From Adenophora triphylla var. japonica (taxonomy: Eukaryota; Streptophyta; Magnoliopsida; Asterales; Campanulaceae), in NCBI GenBank assembly GCA_022495995.1, contig JAFEMH010002446.1:248001-312000 (forward strand): a DNA stretch of 64,000 nucleotides. Direction: 5' to 3'. Of this stretch, positions 46,494 through 57,070 are shown one piece after another (the stretch's first letter is position 1; every line of letters starts with the position of its first letter). The notes beneath the pieces were generated by a model. That model was given only the letters and a program-made list of their open reading frames with translations. It did not search any database and had not been told where the DNA came from. The translations under genes were made by a program, and so were the position numbers.

Positions 46494-47071
46494 GGAAGAT
46501 TAAACTTGGGGGAGGGGAAATTATCTTGGGGAGGAAGTAATTTCCTTGGATAGGAGGAAAGGTTGCTTAGCCTGGTGGTTGCTTACCCTATAAAACAGTC
46601 CGGCCGGACCTTTCTTCTATTTGGGGACATTTTGGTCATTTGGCCTTGAATTTGACACGTTTTGGAAATCAGTAAAACAGTCCGACCGTCCTGTTCTTCA
46701 AATTGGCTATTTTTCCTGATTGAACTAGTTACATGCAAAGATCTTGTTCTCGCGTTCGATTTGATATGTGGTGGGCCCAAAACGGAGTTCGTATGAGGGA
46801 GTTATGATCTCCGGAAGGTCGAGACGCTTGAAAACGGCAAATCAAATCCCGGAAGACCCCGAAAAGGCATTTTTCGGGGAAAGCTGTACTTTTACGTGTG
46901 ATAACGTGTGTTGAGTATGCTTTGACGTTGGGATGCATTGGGCAGTCCCGGGATGTCTCGTTAACTTGAGAACGGGGAGCTTAACGGGTTCCGGTTAACC
47001 TGGAAAGGGCCAGTTAACGGATTCCGGTTGACTTTTAACGGATTTTGACGATCCGGATTTGGGTAATTACA

Positions 47072-48610
47072 GTAGCCCCTCGGCGATGTCACTTTCGAAG
47101 GAAGTGGGTTCGTTGAAAAAGATTAGGATCCCAAATCCGGGAGATGCCTTATGGAGAGACCTAGATGGTCAAATGGCTGGACCCTTAGCGAAAGGATTCC
47201 TACGTATCCCGAGCGGGAATCAAGCCGATCGTAGTTCACGGGTGTGAGGGTAATTCGTAGGGGCCTCGACCTGTGGGGAATGATTAGGAGGAGTTCGTCC
47301 TGATAGAGACTGTTTTGTAGGTGTCTAAACCTGAGGGAGACTATTTGAAGGCGTCTAAACCTGAGGTAATGAGGGGCGTAGTGGCACCTTTGGCCAAATT
47401 GTTGAAACTTTTGAGGGCGTGTGGCGCCTCAGACCAAATGTGCTAAAACTTTCGAGGGCGTGTGGCGCCTCAGACTGAATGTGCTGAAACTTTTGAGGGC
47501 GTGTGGCGCCTCAGACCAAATGTGCTGAAACTTTTGAGGGCGTGTGGCACCTCAGACCGAATGTGCGGAAACTTTTGAGGGCGTGTGGCACCTCAGACCG
47601 AGATTACTGAAATTTTCGAGGGCGAGTGGCGCCTCAGACCGAGATTACTTGAACTTTCGAGGGCGTGTGGCGCCTTAAACCGAGATTACTGAGACTTTCA
47701 AGGGCGTGTGGTACCTCAGATCGAGTTATGACGACGTATTTGCCCTAAGACAAAGGCGTACGTGCCTTGAGTGAGATTTTTTGGAAGGCGTTCGTTCCTT
47801 AGGAGGAAGACGTTTGTGCCTTGGGTGCTGGACTTATGATAACGGCCAGGTTTTATCTGCTGGGGATATGGTGGAAATGGCGGTAATGGTCGCGTTAAAC
47901 TGGCATTTTTAACAACACGGAAGGATTGATGTTCTAACGACGGGGGTTAGGAACGGAATGTGATCTCGGGAGAGACTGACACATTGCTGGGAAAAGAGTC
48001 CAGAGTTCTAACAAAATCAGTTAGGAACTGAGGGGATTGATTGACGTTTCTTTTTAGAAGGATGGTCTTAGGATCCTACTAGGGAGGAATGTTCGGGCTT
48101 ACGACGTAGGCCGAAGAGGGATTTGTTGTGCGAGCTTACCTTGACGGCCGCTGAGATGGGGTGGTCGGGCTTACGATTGACGGTCTGGGAGAAGATTCAT
48201 TGTACTGGCTTATAGTTATTGCTGTGGAAATGAGATGGTCGGGCTTACGATTGACGGTCGAGGAAATGAACGTTCACTTGTTGGAGTGAAAAGATATTCG
48301 AGCTTACTATGGCGGCCGAAGGGGGATTGTTGTGCGGGCTTACCTTGATGGCCGCTGAAATGAGATGGTCGGGCTTACGATTGATAGCCGGAGAAGTGAA
48401 TGTTCACTGGCTGGAGTGAGAGATACTCAGGCTTACTATGGCGGCCGAAGAGGGATTGTTTTGCGGGCTTACCTTGATGGCCGCTGAAATGAGATTGTCG
48501 GGCTTACGATTGACGGCCAGAGAGAAGATTCATTGTACGGGCTTACAGTGATTGCCGTTTGTCTTTTGTCCGCTGGGGATAGGGTATTTGGAGGTATTTG
48601 ACTGTCTACC
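47072..48610. repeat. 3' region of element D: tandem repeats
   Basis: It begins with the inverted candidate polypurine tract (CCCCTC at 47076-47081). 47395-47725 holds eight ~41-bp units on 'gagggcgtgtggcgcctcag', nearly the array of 39700-39930. Then AAGGC-GTACGT-GCCTT follows near 47752, and 48085-48560 repeats 'cgggcttacgattgacggc'. Confidence 0.75.
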
Positions 48611-48612
48611 TT

Positions 48613-49380
48613 AATTAAAAGATGGCCAATCTTACGAAAAGATGGGCAATCTTACAAAAAGATGGGTAATCTCTCTAAGAGATGGGTAATCTCATGAAAA
48701 GATGGATAATCTTACGAAAAGATGGGTAATCTTATAAAAAGTTGGGTAATCTGATGAAAAGATGGTTGAATCTCACGAGGGAGATGGTTGAATCTCACGA
48801 GGGGAGATGGGTGAATCTCACGAGGGAGATGGTTTGAATCTCACGAGGGAGATGGTTGAATCTCAAGAGGGAGATGGTTGAATCTCACGAGGGAGATGGT
48901 TGAATCTCACGAGGGAAATGGGTTGACTAAGAAATAATGGGAGAAAGTCTCACGAGGAGGTATCGAGGAGGGTCTTGAGAGGAAAAGTCTCGGGAAGGAA
49001 TCTCACGGGGAGATGACAAGATGAAAAATCTCGGGAGAGGATCTCACGCAGAGATAACGAAAAGATATCACGAGGAGGTAACGAGAAAGGATCTCATGAG
49101 GAGATAATCGAAATGATCTCACGAGGAGGTAACGAGAAAGGATCTCACGAGGAAATAAACAGAAAGATCTCATGAGGAGGTAACGAGAAAGGATCTCACG
49201 AGGAGATAACGGAAAGATCTCACGAGGAGATAACGAGAAAGGATCTCACGAGGAGATAACGGAAGAGGATCTTTCGAATAGATAATGAGATGCAAAATCT
49301 CGGGGGAAGGATCTCGTAGGGAGATGATGAGATGTGAAGTCTCGGGAAAGGATCTCACGCAAAGATTATGGAAAGATCTC
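48613..49380. repeat. Transition array from ATCTT/AAGAT to ATCTC/GAGAT hairpin units
   Basis: Early units carry ATCTT-ACGAA-AAGAT (48629-48643). A later one carries ATCTC-TCTAA-GAGAT (48669-48683), and from 48770 on ATCTC-ACGAGG-GAGAT. The array then merges with the 41-bp minisatellite. Confidence 0.8.
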
Positions 49381-51038
49381 TCGAGGAGATAGGGAGATGC
49401 CGAATCTCGGAAAGGAATCTCACGGGGAGATAGCGAGATGCAGAATCTCAAAAGGAATCTCACGGGGAGATAGCGAGATGCAGAATCTTGGAAAGGAGTC
49501 TCACGGGGAGATAGCGAGATGTGGAATCTCGGGAAGGAATCTCACGGGGAGATAGCGAGATGCAGAATCTCAAAAAGGAAACCCGCGGGGAGATAGCGAG
49601 ATGCGGAATCTCGGGAAGTAATCTCACAGGGAGATAGCGAGATGCAGAATCTCGGAAAGGAGTCTCACGGGGAGATAGCAAGATACAGAATCTTGGAAAG
49701 AAGTCTCACGGGGAGATAGCGAGATGCGGAATCTCGGGATGGAATCTCACGAGGAGATAGCGAGATGCAAAATCTCGGAAAGGAGTTTCACGGGGAGATA
49801 GCGAGATGCATAATCTCGGAAAGCAGTCTCACCGGGAGATAGCGAGATGCAGAATCTCGGGAAGGAATCTCACGGGGAGATAGCGAGATGCAGAATTTCG
49901 CGAAGGAATCTCACGGGGAGATAGCGAGATGCAGAATCTCGGAAAGGAGTCTCACGGGGAGATAGCGAGATCCAGAATCTCGAAAGGGAGTCTCTTGGGG
50001 AGATAGCGAGATGCGGAATCTCGGGATGGAATCTCACGGGGAGATAGCGAGAAGCAGAATCTCAGAAAGGAGTCTCACGAGGAGATAGCAAAATGCAGAA
50101 TCTCGAAAAGGAGTCTCACGGGGAGATAGTGAGATGCGGAATCTCAGGAAGAAGTCTTACGGGGAGATAGCGAGATGCGGAATCTTGGAAGGAATCTCAT
50201 GGGGAGATAGCGAGATGTAGAATCACAAAAAGGAGTCTCACGGGTAGATAGCAAGATGCGGAATCTCGGGAAGGAATCTCACAGGGAGTTATGAGATGCG
50301 GAATCTAAGGAAGGAATTTCACGGGGAGATAGCGAGATGTAGAATCTCGGAAAGGAGTCTCACGGGGAGATAGCGAGATGCGGAATCTCGAGGTGAAATC
50401 TCACGGGGAGATAGCGAGATGCAGAATCTCTGAAAGGAGTCTCACGGGGAGATAGCGAGATGCGGAATCTCAGAAAGGAGTATCACGGGGAGATAGCTAG
50501 ATGCGGAATCTCGGAAAGGAGTCTCACGGGGAGATAGCGAGATGCGGAATCTCGGGAGGGAATCTCACGGGGAGATAGCGAGATGCAGAATCTCAGAAAG
50601 GAGTCTCACGGGGAGATAGCGAGATGCAAAATCTCGAAAAGGAGTCTCACGGGGAGATAGTGAGATGCAGAATCTCGAGAAGGAATCTCACGGGGAGTTA
50701 TGAGATGCGGAATCTCGGGAAGGAATCTCACGGGGAGATAGCGAGATGCAGAATCTCGGAAAGGAGTCTCACGGGGAGATAGCGAGATGCAGAATCTCGG
50801 AAAGAAATCTCATGGGGCGATGGCGAGATGCGGAATCTCGAGAAGGAATCTCACGGGGAGATAGCGAGATGCCGAATCTCGGAAAGGAGTTTCACGAGGA
50901 GATAGCGAGATGCGGAATCTCGGGAAGGAATCTCACGACGAGATAGCGAGATGTAGAATATCGGGAAGGAATCTCATGGGGAGATAGCGAGATGCAGAAT
51001 CTCAGAAAGGAGTCTCACGGGGAGATAGCGAGATGCAG
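49381..51038. repeat. 41-bp minisatellite, left part
   Basis: About 40 units of 41 bp on 'tctcacggggagatagcg' and 'agatgcagaatctcgg'. Each unit holds two inverted repeats, ATCTC-ACGGG-GAGAT and CGAGAT-GCAGA-ATCTCG. Two variants differ at linked sites (gcGgaatctcGGGAAGGAA and gcAgaatctcGGAAAGGAG). The array is cut at 51038 by the copia element and continues at 61627. Confidence 0.9.
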
Positions 51039-52008
51039 TGTTAGTGTAAACTGCAGATGATATCGTAGATGATTTCCCAAAAGTCCAGGTGATATCGCAG
51101 ATGATTTCCTGTATTGAAAATTATATAGTTGTATATTTATTGTTTATTATTTAATGGACTAATGTGCTAATATAATCTGTATAAGTCTATAGTTTATGTT
51201 TATATTTCTGAGTGCAATAGCATCAAAGAAGGAGCTAGACACGTGTGGAATTTGGAAGAAAATAATTTATACATTTTATGTATAAATTCGTAACTTGGGC
51301 AACAACAAATAAAACGTGTGAAGACTTGGTCAAGAGTTGTTGCTGAGTTATACAAGAAGTACAAGGTTGATAAAGCATGGGAGTACAAGGCGTGGAAGCA
51401 TGACTTGAAGATAAATCAACATTGGTTGCTACAATTGAGGAAGTGGAAGCTAAAATTGTGGAACAACTTCAACCACTCTCCCTACACTTTCTCAATGTAC
51501 AAGACCAGCCCCAAGGCTGTTAATTGAGTAGCCTTCAAGTATTTGAAGACTATAAATAAGCTAAGAAGGTTTCATTTAAAGATATGCCAATTTACATCAT
51601 AACATTCACACCTTCGAAAGCTTAGAGATAGAGTTCTTTGTTTGGTTCTTTTTAATCCTTCCTCCCTTGTAATTTCGCACTTGAGTACATTGGTATCAAG
51701 TTGTGTGAAGGCTAGGATAGGATTCCGTTCTTTATCTCTTGTTCCATAGAGCTCAAAATAGTTATAGCTATAGGGAACTTTCAGCTTTGTAAATTCATTT
51801 ATAGTGATTATAAAGTCTTTCCTAAGAGGCACTCTCAAGTTATATTTATATAACTTGAGAAAAACAATTTTGGTGTCTTTATTCAGCTGCAAACTCTTTT
51901 ACAAAATTGTTTTATTTTCGAAGTGTGTGTGTGCTATCATCCCAAGTGCTATCGTTGGTGCAATTATCACCTTGGATATCACTTGTGATTCTGGCCGTGA
52001 CAATTTCA
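51039..52008 (+). repeat. 5' LTR of the copia element
   Basis: TGTTAGTGTAAAC to GACAATTTCA, 970 bp. Contains clustered words of the type GTGATATC / GTGCTATC near both ends. Confidence 0.9.
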
Positions 52009-52010
52009 AT

Positions 52011-52021
52011 TGGTATCAGAG
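52011..52021 (+). other. Primer-binding site of the copia element
   Basis: TGGTATCAGAG, complementary to the 3' end of initiator methionine tRNA, two bases after the LTR. Confidence 0.9.
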
Positions 52022-52060
52022 TAGGTCACTTGACGTTACTAAGTGCTTGGTCTAGGTGTC

Positions 52061-53062
52061 ATGACTTTTGATCCTGCAAATCCAAACCAAAAACGTCTTC
52101 CTGTTTTAGATGGTTCGAATTATGCATATTGGAAAATTCGCCTTCGCTCGCATATCAAATCAATTGATCTTCGAGCATGGCGATCTATAGTTCATGGGTA
52201 TTCTCTTCCACTGTTACCTCCTGATGAGGATGGTGATATTCAGGTTAAACCTGAAGGCGAGTGGACTAATGAAGAGATCACCCTAGCTAACTATAATGAG
52301 AAAGCTCTTAATGCTATCTTTGAGTGGGTTGACATGCATATTTTTAAACTTATTCAAAATAGTTCCACAGCTCAAGAAGCTTGGGATATTTTACAAAGGT
52401 TTTGTGAAGGTGATTCTAGTGTGCGTGAAAACAAACTTAGAGGTCTTACTGGCAAATTTGAAAGGTTGAGAATGGGTGAAAGTGATACCATTTCCTCTTA
52501 TTTTGAAAAATTGTTTGACATTGCTAATGAGTGTCAACTTTTAGATGAACCTTTTACAAACAAACAATTGGTTTCAAAGGCTATTAGAACTCTCCCTGAG
52601 CGTTTTAATATAAAGGTTTCATCTATAGAAGAGGCACACAACCTTTCTACTATGGACATCGATTCCTTAATGAGCATTTTAAAATTTTTTGAGTCAAACC
52701 TTGCTGAGCAAAGTGAAGCTTCTAAAGGCAAGAGTGTTGCTTTAAAAGTTCAATCCTCTAGTGGTTCAACTAATGAGGATGACAAAATTTTTGAGGAATT
52801 AGGTGAAGATGCCAGTGTTGTCTTACTTGCTAGGAAGTATAACTCAATGGTAAGAAAATTTAACAAAGAAAATGTGCAGGTGAAGGCTAAAGAGCAACAA
52901 ACCAAGGTGTACTATTCAATGCCAAAGAGGACATTTCCATCTACTCAGAAAGGTGGTCCCATAAGGAGAGCATCATCAGATCAATCCAGATCTGATCCAA
53001 AATACCTTGAATCAATCCAATGTCATGCTTGCTCTGGATGGGGTCATTACTCAGTGACAATG
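52061..53062 (+). pseudogene. Copia gag
   Basis: Capsid-like protein that packages element RNA. The start MTFDPANPNQ at 52061 was chosen as the first ATG after the PBS in frame with RLPVLDGSNYAYWKIRL, the usual gag (UBN2-type) opening; AWDILQRFCEGDS and LRGLTGKFERLRM follow. At about 53030-53060 a CHACSGWGHYS zinc knuckle starts but loses its last Cys, and the frame shifts, apparently through a small deletion. Confidence 0.8.
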
Positions 53063-53815
53063 AGGATGAGGAGACCAATCAATCTAAAGATTCAGATCAA
53101 ACATCAATGGTGGTTACAAATTGTGACTCGGATTCTGTCAGTGATACCCCAGGTGATATCCAAAGTGGGATAGAACCAGAGATATCATCCAACAGGTATA
53201 CATATTTAAATTTGATAAATGTTGTTTGTTTTGTGGGTTCTGTTAACATGGATGCAGGTAGTTCATAAGAGGGTGAACAAAGTAAGGAGTTCAACAAGAA
53301 TGAACTCATTTGTGGTCTTAAGAACCTATGTAAAGAATTGGTGGACGAATGGAAGAAAGAGAACAACAAGGTGATCTCTCTGTCCAAGGAGGTTCAAGAC
53401 CTGACTGTGGCTTGACTAGATTGGAAGTTCAACTCACAAATAAGGATGTGGAGCTGGACAAAGTCAAGGCCAAACTAACTCTTGCCGAGGCAACATTCAA
53501 GAAACTCAACACGAGTTCTACCAAGTTAGATGCAATTCTTGGGTTGTCCAAACCACTCAAGGCAGGTATGGGTTTTCAAGAGTCTTTAAATGCTATTACA
53601 TCTACTTTGTCTAATACGGAAGATAAGTTAGTTTTTGTTAAAGAAAGAGATCATGTTGAACTAATATCTTCTGATAAGTCTTCTGAAAAGGTAAAAATAT
53701 GTAACTACTGTTACTCTTCTGGACATTTGAAAAATGATTGTAAAACTCTTTTAAAGAAACAAATTAGCTTCCCGTGTGATACCCGAAGTGCCACCTAGCA
53801 CGTCGATATCACTCG
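53063..53815 (+). pseudogene. Copia gag C-terminal region with second zinc knuckle
   Basis: Continuation in broken frames: LSDNEDEETNQSKDSD, a TAA at 53266-53268, a coiled-coil-like segment KELVDEWKKENNKVISLSKE, a shift near 53413, then an intact CX2CX4HX4C knuckle (CNYCYSSGHLKNDC, about 53701-53742) and another shift near 53760. Zinc knuckles bind nucleic acid (known). Confidence 0.7.
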
Positions 53816-53875
53816 CAGAAAAATTATCAAAGTAGGAAAGTATGGAAACCTAAGTCTAACCTGATATGTGATGTT

Positions 53876-54440
53876 GTGTGCACTGCCTTAAAAACTAATG
53901 TTGAAGGTTCATGGTATTTTGATAGTGGTTGTTCACGCCACATGACAGGAACAAAAATGTTTTTGAAAGAATATGAACCTATTCAAGGTGGTAGTGTAAC
54001 ATATGGTGGTGGTGGCAAGAGTAATATAGTAGGAAAAGGGATTTTAAATATACCTAGATTTCCTGCTTTGAAAAATGTTTTACATGTTGATGGACTTGTA
54101 ACTAATTTAATTAGTATTAGCCAACTTTGTGATGACAACCTTGAAGTGAAATTCAATAAAAACACTTGTGAAGTTTTTTATTGTACCAATAACTGTGTTA
54201 TGACTGGTACTAGGTCAAGTAATAACTGTTATCTTGTTGAGGATAAACAAGTATGTCATTCTGTGAGGGTTGATGATGCTACCTTATGGCATCAAAAGTT
54301 GGGTCATGTCCATTTTCGAAACATTGTGAAACTCATTAATGCTGAAGCTATAAGTGGTATACCTAGTCTGGAATAAGTACGAAAATCATATGTGAAGACT
54401 GCCTAAAAGGTAAACAAACACGTGCTACCCATAGTGCTAC
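53876..54440 (+). pseudogene. Copia protease and pre-integrase zinc domain
   Basis: The aspartic protease motif FDSGCSRHMTG keeps the catalytic Asp, followed by NVLHVDGLVTNLISISQLC. The pre-integrase domain has WHQKLGH and, after a TAA at 54374-54376, CEDCLKGKQT, completing an HHCC-type site across the stop. Confidence 0.8.
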
Positions 54441-55145
54441 CCAACATAATGAGGAGTATTCTGGGACAACACACTGTTTTCAATTGATGCATATGGATTT
54501 AATGGGTCCAGTGGAGGTAGACAGTCTAGAAGGTAAGAGATATACTTTTGTAATAGTTGATGATTTTTCTAGATTTACTTGGGTATATTTTTTGAAAGAA
54601 AAATCAGAAACTTTTGAAAAGTATAAAATCTTACATGCTAAAATCAAAAACATGTTTTGTGCTCTTATCATGCGAATAAGGTCTGGTCATGGAACGGAGT
54701 TCAATAATTCATTATTCTTTACTTTTTGTGAATTAAAAGGAATTAAACATGAGTTTTCTGCTCCTAAAACACCTCAACAAAATGGGGTGGCTGAAAGGAA
54801 AAATAGGACCTTACTTGAAATGGCAATTGTGATGTTATTTTCAAAAAGAATTTCTAAAAGATTTTGGGCTGAGGCCTTAAACACAGCTTGTCACACGGCC
54901 TATAGAGTTTTTCTAAGACCTGGTACTAGAATGACACCTTATAAAATTTTGAATGGTAGGATACCAAAGGTACATTATTTTCATACATTTGGGTGTGTGT
55001 GTGTGTTATGTTCTAAATGATCGGGATTACTTAGCTAAATTTGACTCTAAAAGTGATAAGGCTATATTTCTTGGGTATGCTCAGGACAGTCGAGCATACA
55101 GGGCTTATAACCTTAGGTTAAAAACCATTTAGGAATCAATTAACA
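54441..55145 (+). pseudogene. Copia integrase with lost catalytic Asp
   Basis: The first catalytic Asp lies in MHMDLMGP. The second position reads RSGHGTEF, where the family has Asp in place of the Gly, so the DDE triad is broken. The Glu is in NGVAERKNRTLLEMA. A frameshift near 55005-55020 and a TAG at 55130-55132 follow, before the GKxxxFLGY-type end (AIFLGYAQ). Confidence 0.85.
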
Positions 55146-55198
55146 TTGTTTTTGATGATTTAGCAAGTGTTACAGGTGATGGAGTACAGGAATCTCTA

Positions 55199-55531
55199 TT
55201 GATATTGCTGGAAGAACTGGAGGATCAAAATCAAGTAAGTGATATCCCAGGTGCTAGCCCAAGTATTGCCAGAGAAGGGATAGCATCTCCGGTATCACCC
55301 AAGTCCAGTCTAGCAACTGAAAAGGAGGAACAGTCAGATGATGATGCTCATGTGCATAAATATTTGAGAAGGGATCCACCAGCTAGGATCAGAAGAGATC
55401 ATCCTTCATCTCAAATCATTGGAGAATCAAGTGAAGGGGTACGAACAAGGAATAAAGGACACTTTAGTAACCGTGAAATGGCAAGGTATGTGTGCATGTC
55501 CACCACATACCACAAGGTAAAATATTCCTAA
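55199..55531 (+). pseudogene. Copia INT-RT linker region
   Basis: Open frame between integrase and RT: acidic, then Pro/Ser/Arg-rich. It contains SDIPGASPSIA, encoded by the 12-bp GTGATATCCCAG-type word found through the element. It has a stop before RT. Confidence 0.5.
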
Positions 55532-55546
55532 TTTGTTTCTTCTTTA

Positions 55547-56704
55547 GAACCCAAATATATTTCTGAAGCTTTAAAAGATAATATTTGGATACATGCCATG
55601 CAAGAGGAACTTGAACAATTTGCTCGTAATGAAGTTTGGTGTTTAGTACCACGTCCCATTAACACTAATGTAATTGGTACAAAATGGATTTTCAAGAATA
55701 AATCAGATGAGCAAGGAAATATTATAAGGAACAAAGCTCATCTCGTAGCTCAAGGTTACACCCAAATTAAAGGTGTTGACTTTGATGAGACCTTTGCTCC
55801 CGTTGCTAGAATAGAATCCATAAGACTCCTCTTGGCTATAGCTTGTTTTCTAAAAATTACTTTGTTTCAAATGGATGTTAAAGCTGCCTTTTTAAATGGT
55901 TATTTAAAAGAAGAAGTTTTTGTTGAACAACCAAAAGGATTTGAAGATCCTCATCTACCAAACCATGTGTATAGACTTGATAAAGCCCTATATGGCTTGA
56001 AACAAGCTCCACGTGCATGGTATGGTCGCTTAACCTCTTTCTTACTTGAATATGGTTTTACAAGAGGTGAAGCAGATAGGACCTTATTTATCCTAAGGCA
56101 TGGCAAAGAGACAGTCATTGTTCAAATCTATGTTGATGACATAGTCTATGGCTCTACTTCTCAAACGTGTTTAAAAGATTTTGTAGAGGCTATGACATCA
56201 ACATTTGAAATGAGCATGATTGGTGAGTTAACATTCTTTCTAGGCTTGCAGGTGAAACAATCAAATGAAGGAATATTCATTTCACAAAGCAAGTATGCAA
56301 AGAGCCTAGTAAAAAGGTTTGGGTTGGAAGGAGCAAAAAGTTCAAAAATCCCTATGTGTTCTTCTCTCAAACTTGGTAGAGACCAAGTAGGTGAGGATGT
56401 TGATCCTAATCTATATCGTTCTATGATAGGTAGCCTTCTCTATCTCACTTCTAGTCGTCCTGATATCATGTTCAGCGTGTGTGTTTGTGCACGTTATCAA
56501 GCTAATCCTAAAGTCTCACACCTTAATTCTGTCAAAAAGATAATTAAATATGTTTCAGGAACAAGTGAATTAGGGATTTGGTTTAGTGAGGATACTAATA
56601 CCAATTTGGTAGGCTTTAGCGACTCGGATTGGGCGGGGGATATGAATGATAGGAAGAGTTCTAGTGGGGGGTGTTTTTACTTGGGTAACAATTTAGTGTC
56701 ATGG
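55547..56704 (+). pseudogene. Copia reverse transcriptase
   Basis: The RT domain is complete in one frame: [38 protein letters not shown]-type [24 protein letters not shown], the [13 protein letters not shown] box, and catalytic YVDDIVYGS. It ends in SW followed by TAA at 56705-56707 where the family continues into RNase H. The catalytic residues are present, but the polyprotein context is broken. Confidence 0.9.
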
Positions 56705-57070
56705 TAAAATCGTAAACAAAATTGTGTCTCTCTTTCCACAGCTGAGTCTGAGTATGTTGCAGCTGGTAGTTGTTGCTCACAACTTATTTGGCTAAAACAT
56801 ATGCTAGATGACTATGGTCTAGAGAGTAATTCTTTAACTATGTACTGTGATAACCTGAGTGCTATCAACATTTCAAAAAACCCTGTTCAACATTCCCGTA
56901 CTAAGCACATAGACATACGTTAACATTTTCTTAGAGATATGGTAGATAAAGGCCTAATTAACATTGATCATATTGATACTAAGTATCAACTGGCTGATAT
57001 CTTTACCAAGGCCTTAGACCACGAGAGATTTTCTAGTTTGAAAAGATCTCTTGGTCTTTGTAATCTCTGA
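56705..57070 (+). pseudogene. Copia RNase H
   Basis: Continues in frame after the TAA: CVSLSTAESEYVAAGSCCSQ, YCDNLSAINISKNP and HIDIR. A second TAA at about 56922-56924 interrupts it, then KYQLADIFTKALD, ending at 57068-57070. The catalytic acidic residues are largely present. Confidence 0.85.

Larger units (their letters stand above)
44902..47071 (-). repeat. LTR unit D (Tat-like, minus orientation, possibly composite)
   Basis: 2170 bp, TGTGAGCG to GGGTAATTACA. The PBS-like site is at 44924-44932. It has two TATA boxes on the minus strand, 45444-45451 and 46486-46493, one more than the other LTRs, which suggests two LTR portions joined. 45705-46010 has the AAAC/AAAT-loop palindromes (45711-45726, 45850-45865, 45885-45900). 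46330-46425 has a ~47-bp repeat with 'ccgacgagtagca'. Confidence 0.7.

Noticed and set aside
49334..50946. ORFs across the 41-bp minisatellite on both strands
   Set aside because: They follow the repeat (123 bp = 41 codons over three units), have no homology and break at random variants.
28204..51038. CRISPR-like array (regular repeats with hairpins)
   Set aside because: Plant nuclear context, no unique spacers of constant length and no cas genes; the units are ordinary tandem repeats.
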